Shown: positions 46,832 to 55,688 of the stretch, piece after piece
Numbering within the stretch: the first letter of the stretch is position 1
How the letters are laid out: each line of letters starts with the position of its first letter
Assembly: GCA_964645775.1 (NCBI GenBank)
Contig: CAZYBU010000021.1
Span: 1-57,961, forward strand
Reading direction: 5' to 3'
DNA length: 57,961 nt
DNA from: CAZYBU01 sp964645775
GTDB lineage: Bacteria > Spirochaetota > UBA4802 > UBA5550
Notes under the pieces: generated by a model
Told to the model about the DNA's origin: nothing
Seen by the model: the letters and a program-made list of their open reading frames with translations, nothing else
Database searches by the model: none
Translations under genes and position numbers: made by a program

Positions 46832-47398
46832 ATGAAAAAAGTGGTTACAGCGATGATTTTTTCGCTGGTTTTAATTTCAAGCGGTGCCTACGCTCAGGGA
46901 CTCGGGGGAGACCAACAGGGTCCACTGGCGCTCGGCGTTGGTATCGATTACAGTGTGGCCTTTGGTGAATGGGGACAGGATGGTTACGACGATTTCCGGA
47001 TGGCCATGTCATCCCGCATCGGCTTTCTGGTAGATGTCGGATACCGTCCCCTTCAATTCATGGCTTTCGGGGCCGAGACCGGTTTCCGATTCATGTACTA
47101 CGAATGGGATGACCCCTACTCTGAGGCCGGGGCCTATTCCATATTTCTCGACTTCCCTGTTCGAGGATATTTACGCTTCGGAAAGGGAATCTTCTTTGTC
47201 CAGGCATTCGGCGGCTACTACTTCAGTACCGGTAATAACTACCTTGCCGGCTGGGAAGCGGGTGTCAAGGCCTCGGTCATCGGCATAACCCTGGAAGTTT
47301 CCCATGTATGGGGAGACGCCGGTAACACATGGGAAGGCGACTGGGTACAGCCCAATTACTGGAGAATGTCCATCGGGTACCGCTTTAACCTGATGTAG
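46832..47398 (+). CDS. Small outer-membrane beta-barrel protein
   Basis: A 188-residue protein: signal peptide MKKVVTAMIFSLVLISSGAYAQ (cleavage after AYA), then an OmpA/porin-family-like barrel of about eight strands with Gly/aromatic alternation (ending YWRMSIGYRFNLM). GGAGG is 8 nt before this ATG; an upstream in-frame ATG at 46781 lacks support. Followed by a strong terminator. Confidence 0.78.
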   Translation: MKKVVTAMIFSLVLISSGAYAQGLGGDQQGPLALGVGIDYSVAFGEWGQDGYDDFRMAMSSRIGFLVDVGYRPLQFMAFGAETGFRFMYYEWDDPYSEAGAYSIFLDFPVRGYLRFGKGIFFVQAFGGYYFSTGNNYLAGWEAGVKASVIGITLEVSHVWGDAGNTWEGDWVQPNYWRMSIGYRFNLM

Positions 47399-47425
47399 AT
47401 TCATTTCACGTACTCTTTCTGACAC

Positions 47426-47454
47426 AAAGGGCGTCCCTGGCGGACGCCCTTTTT
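47426..47454. terminator. Strong intrinsic terminator (works in both directions)
   Basis: AAAGGGCGTCC (47426-47436) pairs with GGACGCCCTTT (47442-47452) around CTGGC, with T-run after it and A-run before it. It lies 28 bp past the stop of the outer-membrane protein. Confidence 0.88.
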
Positions 47455-47629
47455 CACGCACGCGAACCTGTCAATCTGACCGGCCTACATGCCGCTTCTG
47501 CCTCTCCATAACAACGTAATAAGAGAAACAGGAGTCCTGATGCGAAAAGCAGATGAGAATAATATTCCAGATTTAATAATAATTGACTTCCGGGAAAAAC
47601 CGTGACCTTGTTGAAAAAGGAGGTCCGTT

Positions 47630-48679
47630 ATGCGACAACTTCGTTATCTTTTTTATATCCTTTTTGTAATGTTTCTCTCTCTCTCCGCGGGATGCGGCAA
47701 CCATCCCGAAACAGGGGCTTCTGCCATGAGCGAGTTCAGGCTCCTCGGGGATAACACCCCCCTCCTCTTCGCGTCATCGGAGCTGGAGAATACGGTCCCA
47801 GGGACTCCGGGAAAATACGGAGTCACCAACCTCTTCGACGGCAGCACGGAAACGGCCTGGGTGGAAGGAGAAGAGGATTACGGCAGCACATCCTACCTGC
47901 TTATAACCTTGCCGGAGGGTACTGATAGTTTGGATATCCATAACGGCCTGGGAAAAAGTAATGAGCTTTTCCGAAAGAACAACCGCGTAAAAGAGATGAG
48001 CATTACCCTCTACGCGGCCTACTCTCCGCCGGGCCATGTCACGGAGAAATCCTGGTGGCTCTTCTACGCGTGGCCCGTTACGGAGAACCGGTCCCATACC
48101 CTGGAGGACCGAGCCGGTTTCCAGAGACTGGATCTGGACCTGGATTGGAATAACATAAAAAAGAAGGGGAAGGAACTCATCGCTGAAAAGGCGAAGGAAT
48201 ATCCGCGGAAAGGCGCCCACAGGGAATATATTCTGAAAATGGAGATTAAATCGGTCTACAGGGGAAGCAAATGGAACGACACCTGCATCTCCGAGATTCA
48301 GCTGGATGGCAAAAGCAATTCCCGGGAAGAACCTGCGATCCAGAAGGTCTATACCGGAGAAGATGGCCACGCCGTTCTCTTTGACACGGAAACCGGTGAA
48401 GGCCGGGTTCTGGTCCGAAAGAAAGAGTCTGTTTACCAGGTCGTGGAGACTTCACCGGACAAAGAGTGGGTCATCCTGATCCGCATGGCGGCCGAACCGG
48501 GCAAAGGACGCAGAGAGACCATCTACGAATTATACAATGTCAGGGAAAACCGGCGGATCAGCCTGGATGACCGTTTCGGAGAACTCTACGGCTTTGAAAC
48601 CAGGGGCGATCTTCTTTACCTGAAATTTTCAAGCAACTCAGGCGGAAAGGAAGACAGCATACCGGTGAGACAGTTATAA
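47630..48679 (+). CDS. Lipoprotein with NADase-type glycan-binding (discoidin-like) domain
   Basis: A 349-residue lipoprotein: lipobox LSLSAGC within the first 22 residues. The domain at about 45-230 has ASSELENTV, KYGVTNLFDGSTETAWVEG and WNDTCISEIQLDG, the pattern of the NADase-type glycan-binding or coagulation-factor-5/8-like domain. The C-terminal part (about 245-349) has WD-like strands. Likely a cell-surface or periplasmic carbohydrate binder. AGGAGG lies 7 nt before the ATG. Confidence 0.72.
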   Translation: MRQLRYLFYILFVMFLSLSAGCGNHPETGASAMSEFRLLGDNTPLLFASSELENTVPGTPGKYGVTNLFDGSTETAWVEGEEDYGSTSYLLITLPEGTDSLDIHNGLGKSNELFRKNNRVKEMSITLYAAYSPPGHVTEKSWWLFYAWPVTENRSHTLEDRAGFQRLDLDLDWNNIKKKGKELIAEKAKEYPRKGAHREYILKMEIKSVYRGSKWNDTCISEIQLDGKSNSREEPAIQKVYTGEDGHAVLFDTETGEGRVLVRKKESVYQVVETSPDKEWVILIRMAAEPGKGRRETIYELYNVRENRRISLDDRFGELYGFETRGDLLYLKFSSNSGGKEDSIPVRQL

Positions 48680-48798
48680 CGGGGGAAACCGGGCATACGT
48701 GAAAAAGCGGATGATACCCTCACGCGCAGCGAAGCGTCGTCGAACTATCGAATGTACTGAAATGCAAGTCTCATAATTGAACTATTTCAGGAACGGTG

Positions 48799-49335
48799 AT
48801 GGGAACAATTACTCAGAATTGGTGCCGTAACTGCGGAGCTCCTATCAATAACACCCTGGAGCAATGTACGTACTGCGGCTCCTGGCTCATCAAGGAGAAG
48901 ATAGGCCCTGTCCGCTATGTTGCCGAAAGCAAACGCATAAGGATGAAAGGGGTTTATCCATTTTTCTTTATCGCCGGCTTTGCCGCGCTTTTTATTATCT
49001 ACTTTTTCTTTTTCGACGCCATTTCCGAAAGGGTCCTGGTAAGAATATCCCCTCTCTGGTTTATGCCCATCATCTTCGGCCTTTACGGATACAGAGCGGA
49101 AGGCCTTCTCGATATGATTGCCAGAGGAGAAGCAAAAGATTTCCGGGAGGCTTACAAAAAATGGTTCCATCAGTATCTGAGGGAGAATTCCCTTTTCGCG
49201 ATGGCGGCCGGTCTGCTCTTCCTGACCATTCCATGGTTTAAATGGAGAACCCCCCTTATGGCAGCCCTCATCGGAACCATCTTCTGGGGCGTGATTCTCA
49301 TACTGTTTTTTGAAGGGATATTCCCTTCACTGTAA
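48799..49335 (+). CDS. Zinc-ribbon membrane protein
   Basis: A 178-residue protein: N-terminal zinc ribbon CRNCGAPINNTLEQCTYCGS, then four hydrophobic segments (FFFIAGFAALFIIYFFFF, FMPIIFGLYGY, LFAMAAGLLFL, LIGTIFWGVILILFF). Function unknown. The codon before is GTG in frame; AGGA lies 6 nt before the ATG chosen. Confidence 0.65.
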   Translation: MGTITQNWCRNCGAPINNTLEQCTYCGSWLIKEKIGPVRYVAESKRIRMKGVYPFFFIAGFAALFIIYFFFFDAISERVLVRISPLWFMPIIFGLYGYRAEGLLDMIARGEAKDFREAYKKWFHQYLRENSLFAMAAGLLFLTIPWFKWRTPLMAALIGTIFWGVILILFFEGIFPSL

Positions 49336-49453
49336 CGTAAGAACCAGGGTCACGAACCTGTGTAGATATCAAACGGACCATGAAAATGATAAAAGCAATT
49401 GCCTTTTATTCAATGCTGACTCCGTATCAGTAAATACTTTCAGGAGATAAACC

Positions 49454-51859
49454 ATGAAAAAACGAGTTCTCATCATAGCTTCAGTCATCCTGGCGCTTGT
49501 GGCCATCCCGGCCATTTTTATCGCCTCAAAAGTCTTTGCCCCCATACCTGACTACCGCGGAAATATTACCATTCCCGGACTGAATAACAACGTTACGGTC
49601 TACTACGACCAATACGCTATCCCGCACATAAAGGCTAACAGCGAAGAAGACCTCTTCTTTGCCCAGGGATACCTGACGGCCCGTGAACGGCTTTTCCAGA
49701 TGGACGTAACCCGCCTTGCCGGCCGGGGGGAACTCTCGTCCCTCTTCGGCGATAAAACCGTGGACAAAGATCGCTACCTGAAAACCATCGGAATTTACAG
49801 GATGGCGAAACGTGGTTACGCCTCCATGGACGAACGGACACAACGCATTCTCCAGGCCTACAGCAGAGGAATTAATGCATATATCGATTCCGGGACCCTT
49901 CCCCTGGAATACACGATCTTACGGTCCGGGCCCCGTCCCTGGGTGCCGGAAGACTCCGTGGCTGCGGCCCTGTTGATGTCCTACAGCCTGACCAGGTCAA
50001 AGAAGGTGGACCTGGTGCTCCATCGAGTCGGAATGGAACGGGGACGCGGTCTCCTTGAATTCCTTTCACCCTCCTACCCTGATTTCGCGCCCACCGTTTC
50101 CGGCAACAAGAGACGTTCATCCTCCCGGGATAGAACCCTCTTTTCCCTTTATTCTGAAAAAGGCGGGCCTGATAGAAGTGGTCACCTGACTCTGCCCTCT
50201 TCCGGGCTGGAATTTCATGCCAGCAACTGGATGATCTTCTCCGGTAAGCGGACCGACTCTGGAAAACCCCTTTTCGCCGGCAGCCCGGACCTCAAACCCA
50301 CGCTCCCGGCCCTTTTTTATCTATCCCACCTGATCTGCGAAGAGGAGGGAATCGACGTGATGGGAGGAGCGCTTCCCGGAACACCGGGCATAGGCCCCCT
50401 GGGATTCAACGGACACATGGCCTGGAGCGCCGTGAACGGCCGGGGAGACGAAATGGATTATTATCTCGAGAAGGTAAACCCGGATAACCGGGACGAGTAC
50501 CTGACGGAGGAGGGATACCGACCCTTCCGGAAGATAACCGAAACACTGCGGATAAAAAGGAACGGCGAAATAGTTGAAGAACCCCTGCTCGTCCGGCTAA
50601 CCCGGCATGGTCCGATCATCTCGGAGGTCACAGAAAAAACCCCGGAGAACTGCTCCATGAAGTGGGCCGCCCATGTCGTACCGGCAACGGACATACAGGG
50701 ACTTCTGGAAATGAACCGGGCCAGAAACTTCAATGAATTCAGAGAGTCCCTGAAGAAAATCAGGACCATCAACCTGGGCCTGGGATACGCGGACAAAGAG
50801 GGTAATATCGGCTGGCAGTTCACCGCCTCGCCTCCCAGGCGTGAAAAAGGCGACGGTACGGTACCGGTGCCGGGATGGAAGGGCGAGCATGAATGGAGAG
50901 GTTTTATTCCCTGGGAGCGGATACCTCACGACCTGAATCCGGAATCCGGGTGGGCCGCCTCCTTTAACAACGAACCGGGCACCCTGTCGGAACATTTGAC
51001 CAATTATTATCTTTTTGAGCGTGCCATCCGATTTCAGGAGATCATAAATGAACAGGGAGACAGGCCCGTTGACCGGGAGCGGATTCTTGAAATGCAGCTC
51101 GATACCATCTCCGTCGTGGCCCGCCGATGGGTACCCAGGATCATTTCAGTATTGAAACAGGAAAAGACTCACCGCGAGGCTTTAACCCTTCTTGAAAACT
51201 GGGACCTTTCTATTACCCGGGAAAGCTCGGCGGCCACCCTCTTTAATTACTTCTACGGGCGACTGCTGGCCAACACCCTCTCCGATGAGGCGGGAGAATC
51301 GCTCTGGGAAGAGCTTTCCCAATCCTACCTGTACTACATTCCGGACCTGGCCCTGACCCTTCACGGTAATGATCCCGATCACCCTGTATTTGATGACATC
51401 AACACCCCTGAAAAAGAGACACGGGACCATATCATTCTCCGCTCGATGAAGGAGACCCTTGCCTGGCTGAAGAAAAACTATGGCGAAAAGCCGGAAGCGT
51501 GGAAATGGAAAGTGGGCCATAAGATGTCCTTTGAGCATCCACTCGGATCGGCGCTATCTTTTCTGAATCTCGATCCCATCCCCACGGATGGGTCCCATCA
51601 CACGATAAACTCAGGCTTCTGGGACCTTTCGAAACCCTTTGAGATGAATTCCGGAGGCGTCATCCGCATGATCGTAGATTTCGGTGATATCGAATCATCC
51701 ACGATTATCAGCCCTCCCGGTCAGTCAGGACATTACGGAAGCGATCATTACGGCGACCTGGTGGAGACCTGGGCCGAAGGCCGGCAGGTCCCCATGCGTT
51801 TCAGGAGCTACGGCTCTCTGGAAGACATTCTGGTCCTCAGACCCGCGGATAAAAAATGA
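49454..51859 (+). CDS. Penicillin acylase family (Ntn-hydrolase) protein
   Basis: An 801-residue exported precursor. N-terminal signal or anchor helix (VLIIASVILALVAIPAIFIAS) is followed by an alpha-subunit (residues about 35-255) with AQGYLTARERLFQMDVTRL. The beta-subunit begins at Ser257 in EFHASNWMIFSGKRTDSG, the usual autocleavage point and nucleophile. The chain then continues with NGHMAWSAVNGRGDEMDYY. It probably hydrolyses an acyl-amide such as a homoserine-lactone-like or beta-lactam side chain, but the substrate cannot be told. Here the residue before the nucleophile is Ala, not the commoner Gly. Confidence 0.88.
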   Translation: MKKRVLIIASVILALVAIPAIFIASKVFAPIPDYRGNITIPGLNNNVTVYYDQYAIPHIKANSEEDLFFAQGYLTARERLFQMDVTRLAGRGELSSLFGDKTVDKDRYLKTIGIYRMAKRGYASMDERTQRILQAYSRGINAYIDSGTLPLEYTILRSGPRPWVPEDSVAAALLMSYSLTRSKKVDLVLHRVGMERGRGLLEFLSPSYPDFAPTVSGNKRRSSSRDRTLFSLYSEKGGPDRSGHLTLPSSGLEFHASNWMIFSGKRTDSGKPLFAGSPDLKPTLPALFYLSHLICEEEGIDVMGGALPGTPGIGPLGFNGHMAWSAVNGRGDEMDYYLEKVNPDNRDEYLTEEGYRPFRKITETLRIKRNGEIVEEPLLVRLTRHGPIISEVTEKTPENCSMKWAAHVVPATDIQGLLEMNRARNFNEFRESLKKIRTINLGLGYADKEGNIGWQFTASPPRREKGDGTVPVPGWKGEHEWRGFIPWERIPHDLNPESGWAASFNNEPGTLSEHLTNYYLFERAIRFQEIINEQGDRPVDRERILEMQLDTISVVARRWVPRIISVLKQEKTHREALTLLENWDLSITRESSAATLFNYFYGRLLANTLSDEAGESLWEELSQSYLYYIPDLALTLHGNDPDHPVFDDINTPEKETRDHIILRSMKETLAWLKKNYGEKPEAWKWKVGHKMSFEHPLGSALSFLNLDPIPTDGSHHTINSGFWDLSKPFEMNSGGVIRMIVDFGDIESSTIISPPGQSGHYGSDHYGDLVETWAEGRQVPMRFRSYGSLEDILVLRPADKK

Positions 51860-51928
51860 TCTATTCACAGAAGGAATGTGCAGGTGGCGGGACGTAAATT
51901 CATAAAGGAGAGGTGACGGCCGAAGGCG

Positions 51929-52519
51929 CTACTTCTTCCTTCCCGTAAGTCTTCTCAGTATTCCCAGGTACCTGGGAATACGTTTCGTATACTCCGTATA
52001 CTCCCCGCCGAAGAGACGAAGAAGATTCTGCTCCTCGTGGGATACGGTCATGCCGGCAAGGAAACCGTAAAGGACAACCCACCCGGCCGCGAACAGGGAA
52101 GGCCAGAGAATAAGGTATCCCGCCACGACAAGTCCACCGGCAAGGACCTGTGGGTTGCGTGTAATTCGGTAAGGGCCGGTACGGATCAACCTGTCGATGA
52201 CAATACCGAGGGAACGCTTTATCCCGAACCAGATCATAGTTACGAGAGCCAGGAGTAGTCCCGATCCGATGAGGACGATGCCCGCGATCCTGAGTGGGAA
52301 GTTCACGGGAACCGGCGTTTGCCAGAAAAGAATCCATACCGGGGGATTGTAGATAAAGGGAAAACAGAAGTAGAATATCCAGATCAGGTAAACAAAGAAT
52401 GACGTCTGGGGAGTCAGGCGACCGAATTCAAGGTAGTCCCCGTGAACCATCTTCCGGTACACAACGATAACAAGCAGAAGGAAGAGAACAATGGCAAGGA
52501 GATAAAGCAGGATCAGCAT
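51929..52519 (-). CDS. ICMT/PEMT-like membrane methyltransferase
   Basis: A 196-residue protein with about five hydrophobic segments and the isoprenylcysteine-methyltransferase signature: GPYRITRNPQVLAG, then HEEQNLLRLFGGEYTEYTKRIPRYL at the C-terminus. Members methylate membrane lipids, prenylated compounds or cysteines using SAM. Substrate unknown. A GTG at 52564 is in frame and would add 15 residues; GGAG lies 7 nt before the ATG used, and the GTG has none. Confidence 0.78.
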   Translation of the reverse strand: MLILLYLLAIVLFLLLVIVVYRKMVHGDYLEFGRLTPQTSFFVYLIWIFYFCFPFIYNPPVWILFWQTPVPVNFPLRIAGIVLIGSGLLLALVTMIWFGIKRSLGIVIDRLIRTGPYRITRNPQVLAGGLVVAGYLILWPSLFAAGWVVLYGFLAGMTVSHEEQNLLRLFGGEYTEYTKRIPRYLGILRRLTGRKK

Positions 52520-52562
52520 GACAAGACTCCGCGCGGTCCATAGTTGGTATCTTATGAAATTC

Positions 52563-52580
52563 ACAGGATGAGCATCCTGT
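52563..52580. repeat. ACAGGATG-AG-CATCCTGT hairpin upstream of the ICMT-like gene
   Basis: An 8-bp perfect stem with a 2-nt loop. On the minus strand it begins just after a TTGACA (52583-52578). A near copy (CAGGATG-AAC-CATCCTG) lies at 55950-55966, and the TTGACAGGATGC string recurs at 816-805. Confidence 0.45.
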
Positions 52581-52644
52581 CAATCCTCTTATTACTTCAT
52601 TTCGGAGTCTACCGGAGAAGATACGTAATCTTATATGGAAGCAC

Positions 52645-54756
52645 TTAGCGAAGGTAAATCCGGGCGTCCACGATTGTACCCCCCTCCCCTTTCTCATGGA
52701 GGATAACAGGGTTCAGGTCGATCTCCTGGATCGATTCTTCCCGCCAGATGAGCCAGGACACCTTCTGGATAAGGTCCACGAAGTACTCCTCGTCCAGGGC
52801 GGCCCTGCCCCGGGTGCCCTGGATGATGGGCCATGACGCAAGCTCGCGAATCATGGACCGGGCTTCCCGTTCCGTGACCGGCGCTACGCGGATAGCCCGG
52901 TCCCGAAAGACCTCGATATAGATTCCGCCCAGGCCGGCAACCACGCCGGCCCCGAAGACCGGGTCCCGACGGGCGCCGATAAAAAACTCATCTCCGGCCG
53001 GCGCCATGGGCTGGACCATAAACCCTTTCACGGACAGCCCGGCATTGTCAGCCCTAATATTCATGGCCTCAATTTCCCGGGCCAGCTCACTCGCGTCCCC
53101 GATACCGAGGACAACCCCTCCCACGTCACTTTTATGGGAGGCGTCTTTTGAAAGGAGCTTCAGGGCCACGGGAAAGTCTATCTTCAGGCCCCGGGTGTCC
53201 CCATCCCGCATAACAACCTCGTAGTCCGTAACCTCTATGCTCGCGGCCCGGCAGATTTCCAGGGCCTCATCGGTCAGGGGAATGCGGTTTTCCGCAGCGC
53301 ACCTTTCGGTTACAGCGCCGATGGTTTTCCGGTCCAGGCCCGATTCCCGCACCTCGCCCCGGGTATCCCGGTCCCGTTTTCTCTCAAAGTAATCCAGGGA
53401 AATCCGAAGGGACTTCACCGCCTCTTCGGGAGTGGTAAAGATGGGGAAGGGATGGTCCTTGGATACATCCAGGTATTCCTCGGCGTTGGTGGTCAGGGAT
53501 ACGGCGATTGGCTTGCCGTACTTCGCCACCAGGTCGACCAGGGAGTTCAGAAAGGTTCTGGATGATTCCGCCTCGTAGGAGGACTGGTACATGTGATTAA
53601 AGACGATACCGTCTATGAGATCAAGCTTCAGGGTCTCTTCCACGATCTTCGTAAAAATCGTGTAATCGAAGATTTCACCCAGGTCCAGGGGATTCTGGTG
53701 ATTGATGACACGGGTATGATAAATATTTCCCAGGTTCTCGATGTAGGATTCCGGAAACTCGACCATATCGAAGGCGTACTTCGAGCAGGCGTCGGCCGTG
53801 ATAACAGCATGCCCACCGGAACGGGAGAGGACCGCCACGCGGTTCCCCTTCATGGGAGGCAGATGCAATACCTTGGCGGCCACGGCCATCTCATGTTCGT
53901 CCTGGACACGGACCGCGGCCGACTGTTTCAGAGCCGCCTCCACGATATCGTCCCCGGTGGATATGGCGGTGGTATGAGACTGCGCGATTTTCGCGCTACC
54001 GGGACTGCGGTTCGATTTGAATATAATCAAAGGTTTTTCCGATGACATGGCCAGGTTAAAAAACTCCCTGCCCCGCTTGAAACTCTCCAGGTAGAAGACG
54101 ATCTTTCCGATGGTGTCATCTTGTAAAAAATAGTCCGTGAAATCGGTCTCGTCCAGGTCGAGCTTGTTCCCGATGCTGACGAACTTCTTCCAGAAGAGAT
54201 GGTTGTCGTTCAGTATCCTCATGATGGTGTTTCCTATGCCGCCGCTCTGGGAGATGGTAGCGATATCGCTTTCCTTCTCCTCCCGGGCGAAGAAACCGAA
54301 GGCGTTCATCATGCCGGTCTTAGAGTTGGAGGCCCCGACGCAGTTGGGACCGATGAGACGTATACCGTGTTCCCGGGCCGTCTCGAGGATATCCTCTTCC
54401 AGGGTCGTGTTACCCTCGGAATATTCGCTGAAACCGGCGGTCTCGATAACCACGTGACGTGTCCCCTTCTCGGCACACTCCCGGATAAAATGAAGGACGG
54501 TATTCGCGGGAGTAAGGATAACGCAGACATCCGGGGTCTCGGGGAGATCCAGTATGGATGTGTGGACAGGAATACCCTCCACTTCTCCCTTCTCGGAACC
54601 GATACCGTAGAGGGTCCCGTCCCAGCCCCTTTTCAGGTTATTGAGAAGGGCAATTTTACCGAGGGTGATCTTTTTCAGGGAGACACCGGTAAAGACGATG
54701 CTCCGCGGGTTAAAAAAGGTATCAAGGTCAACAGCGGGGGCCTGCATGGTATTCAT
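52645..54756 (-). CDS. ADP-forming acyl-CoA synthetase (fused alpha and beta)
   Basis: A 703-residue single-chain NDP-forming synthetase. CoA-binding domain (about 10-135) with FNPRSIVFTGVS; ligase-CoA domain with TISQSGGIGN; the phospho-histidine His261 in AQSHTTAIS; and an ATP-grasp beta part (about 490-700) with PVALKLLSKDASHKSDVGGVVL. It interconverts acetyl- or acyl-CoA + ADP + Pi with acid + CoA + ATP. Divergent from the TetR gene; a perfect palindrome lies between. GGAG lies 8 nt before the ATG. Confidence 0.88.
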   Translation of the reverse strand: MNTMQAPAVDLDTFFNPRSIVFTGVSLKKITLGKIALLNNLKRGWDGTLYGIGSEKGEVEGIPVHTSILDLPETPDVCVILTPANTVLHFIRECAEKGTRHVVIETAGFSEYSEGNTTLEEDILETAREHGIRLIGPNCVGASNSKTGMMNAFGFFAREEKESDIATISQSGGIGNTIMRILNDNHLFWKKFVSIGNKLDLDETDFTDYFLQDDTIGKIVFYLESFKRGREFFNLAMSSEKPLIIFKSNRSPGSAKIAQSHTTAISTGDDIVEAALKQSAAVRVQDEHEMAVAAKVLHLPPMKGNRVAVLSRSGGHAVITADACSKYAFDMVEFPESYIENLGNIYHTRVINHQNPLDLGEIFDYTIFTKIVEETLKLDLIDGIVFNHMYQSSYEAESSRTFLNSLVDLVAKYGKPIAVSLTTNAEEYLDVSKDHPFPIFTTPEEAVKSLRISLDYFERKRDRDTRGEVRESGLDRKTIGAVTERCAAENRIPLTDEALEICRAASIEVTDYEVVMRDGDTRGLKIDFPVALKLLSKDASHKSDVGGVVLGIGDASELAREIEAMNIRADNAGLSVKGFMVQPMAPAGDEFFIGARRDPVFGAGVVAGLGGIYIEVFRDRAIRVAPVTEREARSMIRELASWPIIQGTRGRAALDEEYFVDLIQKVSWLIWREESIQEIDLNPVILHEKGEGGTIVDARIYLR

Positions 54757-54779
54757 TGATTAACTCCAGGGAAAAGATA

Positions 54780-54814
54780 TTGACAGGGTTAGTGAAATTA
54801 ACTAACCCTGTCAA
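54780..54814. promoter_or_regulatory. Perfect 14-bp palindromic operator between acyl-CoA synthetase and tetR
   Basis: TTGACAGGGTTAGT (54780-54793) and ACTAACCCTGTCAA (54801-54814) are perfect inverse copies separated by 7 bp. The site is centred in an 82-bp divergent intergenic region, with 23 and 24 bp left on each side to the two ATGs. Each arm begins with TTGACA, so the same palindrome could contain both -35 boxes. The adjacent TetR protein is the obvious ligand. Confidence 0.75.
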
Positions 54815-54838
54815 ACAGTTTTTGCCGGCGACCCGAAT

Positions 54839-55435
54839 ATGGATTCAAAAACGAAACATCATCCCCCCGGAAGGGTGAAGATCCAGCAGGCCCTGAGAGA
54901 ACTACTCGAAGGGAAGGATTTCCAGTCCGTCCGGATAGCGGAGATCGCCCGTGGCGCGGGAGTTACCGAACCTCTTATCTACAAGTACTTCCGGGATAAA
55001 CGGGACATCCTCTACAGGCTCGTAGAAGAGTACATGGAAGATTACGAGGAAAAGATACAACGTGACCTGGAAGGCGTCACCGAACCCCTGGATAAACTCG
55101 AAAAACTGATCTGGAGGCATATCGTTTCCTATGACCGGGACAGGGTCATCGCCCGGGCCATTATACTGGAACTGCGAAACTCAGCCGATTACTATGAGAG
55201 CAAATCCTTCCAGATGCTGAAGAGATATAATGACCTTGTGCTCAGTATCATCGAAGAGGGCGTCCGTGAGGGCGCCGTCCGTGACGATATCCATCCAAGG
55301 TTCATGACCCGCCTGGTCATGGGAAGCATCGACCAGTTCTGCACGCCGCCGATTATCTTTAACCGGCCCTTCTCTCCCGATGAATACGCGGAAAACCTCT
55401 GGAGCCTGGTTATCGGCGCCATAGGGAAAGCATAA
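54839..55435 (+). CDS. TetR-family regulator, divergent from acyl-CoA synthetase
   Basis: A 198-residue protein with helix-turn-helix FQSVRIAEIARGAGVTEPLIYKYFRDKRDIL at about residues 28-58 split by standard TetR spacing, and a helical ligand domain with TetR_C-like ending. No ribosome binding site is visible before the ATG, so it may be translated leaderless or poorly. Probably represses itself and the acyl-CoA synthetase from the palindrome at 54780-54814; effector unknown, plausibly an acyl-CoA. Confidence 0.82.
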   Translation: MDSKTKHHPPGRVKIQQALRELLEGKDFQSVRIAEIARGAGVTEPLIYKYFRDKRDILYRLVEEYMEDYEEKIQRDLEGVTEPLDKLEKLIWRHIVSYDRDRVIARAIILELRNSADYYESKSFQMLKRYNDLVLSIIEEGVREGAVRDDIHPRFMTRLVMGSIDQFCTPPIIFNRPFSPDEYAENLWSLVIGAIGKA

Positions 55436-55599
55436 AATATCAGATAAGACGGCCCTGTTTTAGTTCTCAGTACAAAAATTTTTTTCAGCAATTATCCTGA
55501 AGACGCTATTACCTGCAGACAGACCCCGCCGCCGAAGTCTGCGGGAATAGTAAAGCTTTTTTAAAAATACGGTTAAGAGAATACCATAATATTTTTTTG

Positions 55600-55628
55600 T
55601 TGATCATTTTTTCCGGTTCCCTTATATT
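55600..55628 (+). promoter_or_regulatory. Sigma70-type promoter for the selenopeptide gene
   Basis: TTGATC (55600-55605) and TATATT (55623-55628) are 17 nt apart. The expected transcript starts near 55636, about 53 nt before the ATG. Upstream (55436-55599) no gene is seen, only an AT-rich stretch and a GCAGAC ... GTCTGC inverted repeat at about 55515-55545. Confidence 0.5.
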
Positions 55629-55640
55629 ATTCACAATGGA

Positions 55641-55661
55641 TACTATAGATTATGTATAGTA
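55641..55661. promoter_or_regulatory. Palindromic operator candidate at the start of the selenopeptide mRNA
   Basis: TACTATA (55641-55647) and TATAGTA (55655-55661) are perfect inverse copies around GATTATG. It lies 12 nt after the -10 box, overlapping or just past the transcription start, a typical repressor position. No regulator is identified. Confidence 0.45.
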
Positions 55662-55688
55662 CCATGAATCCGTACCAGGGAGGTATCC

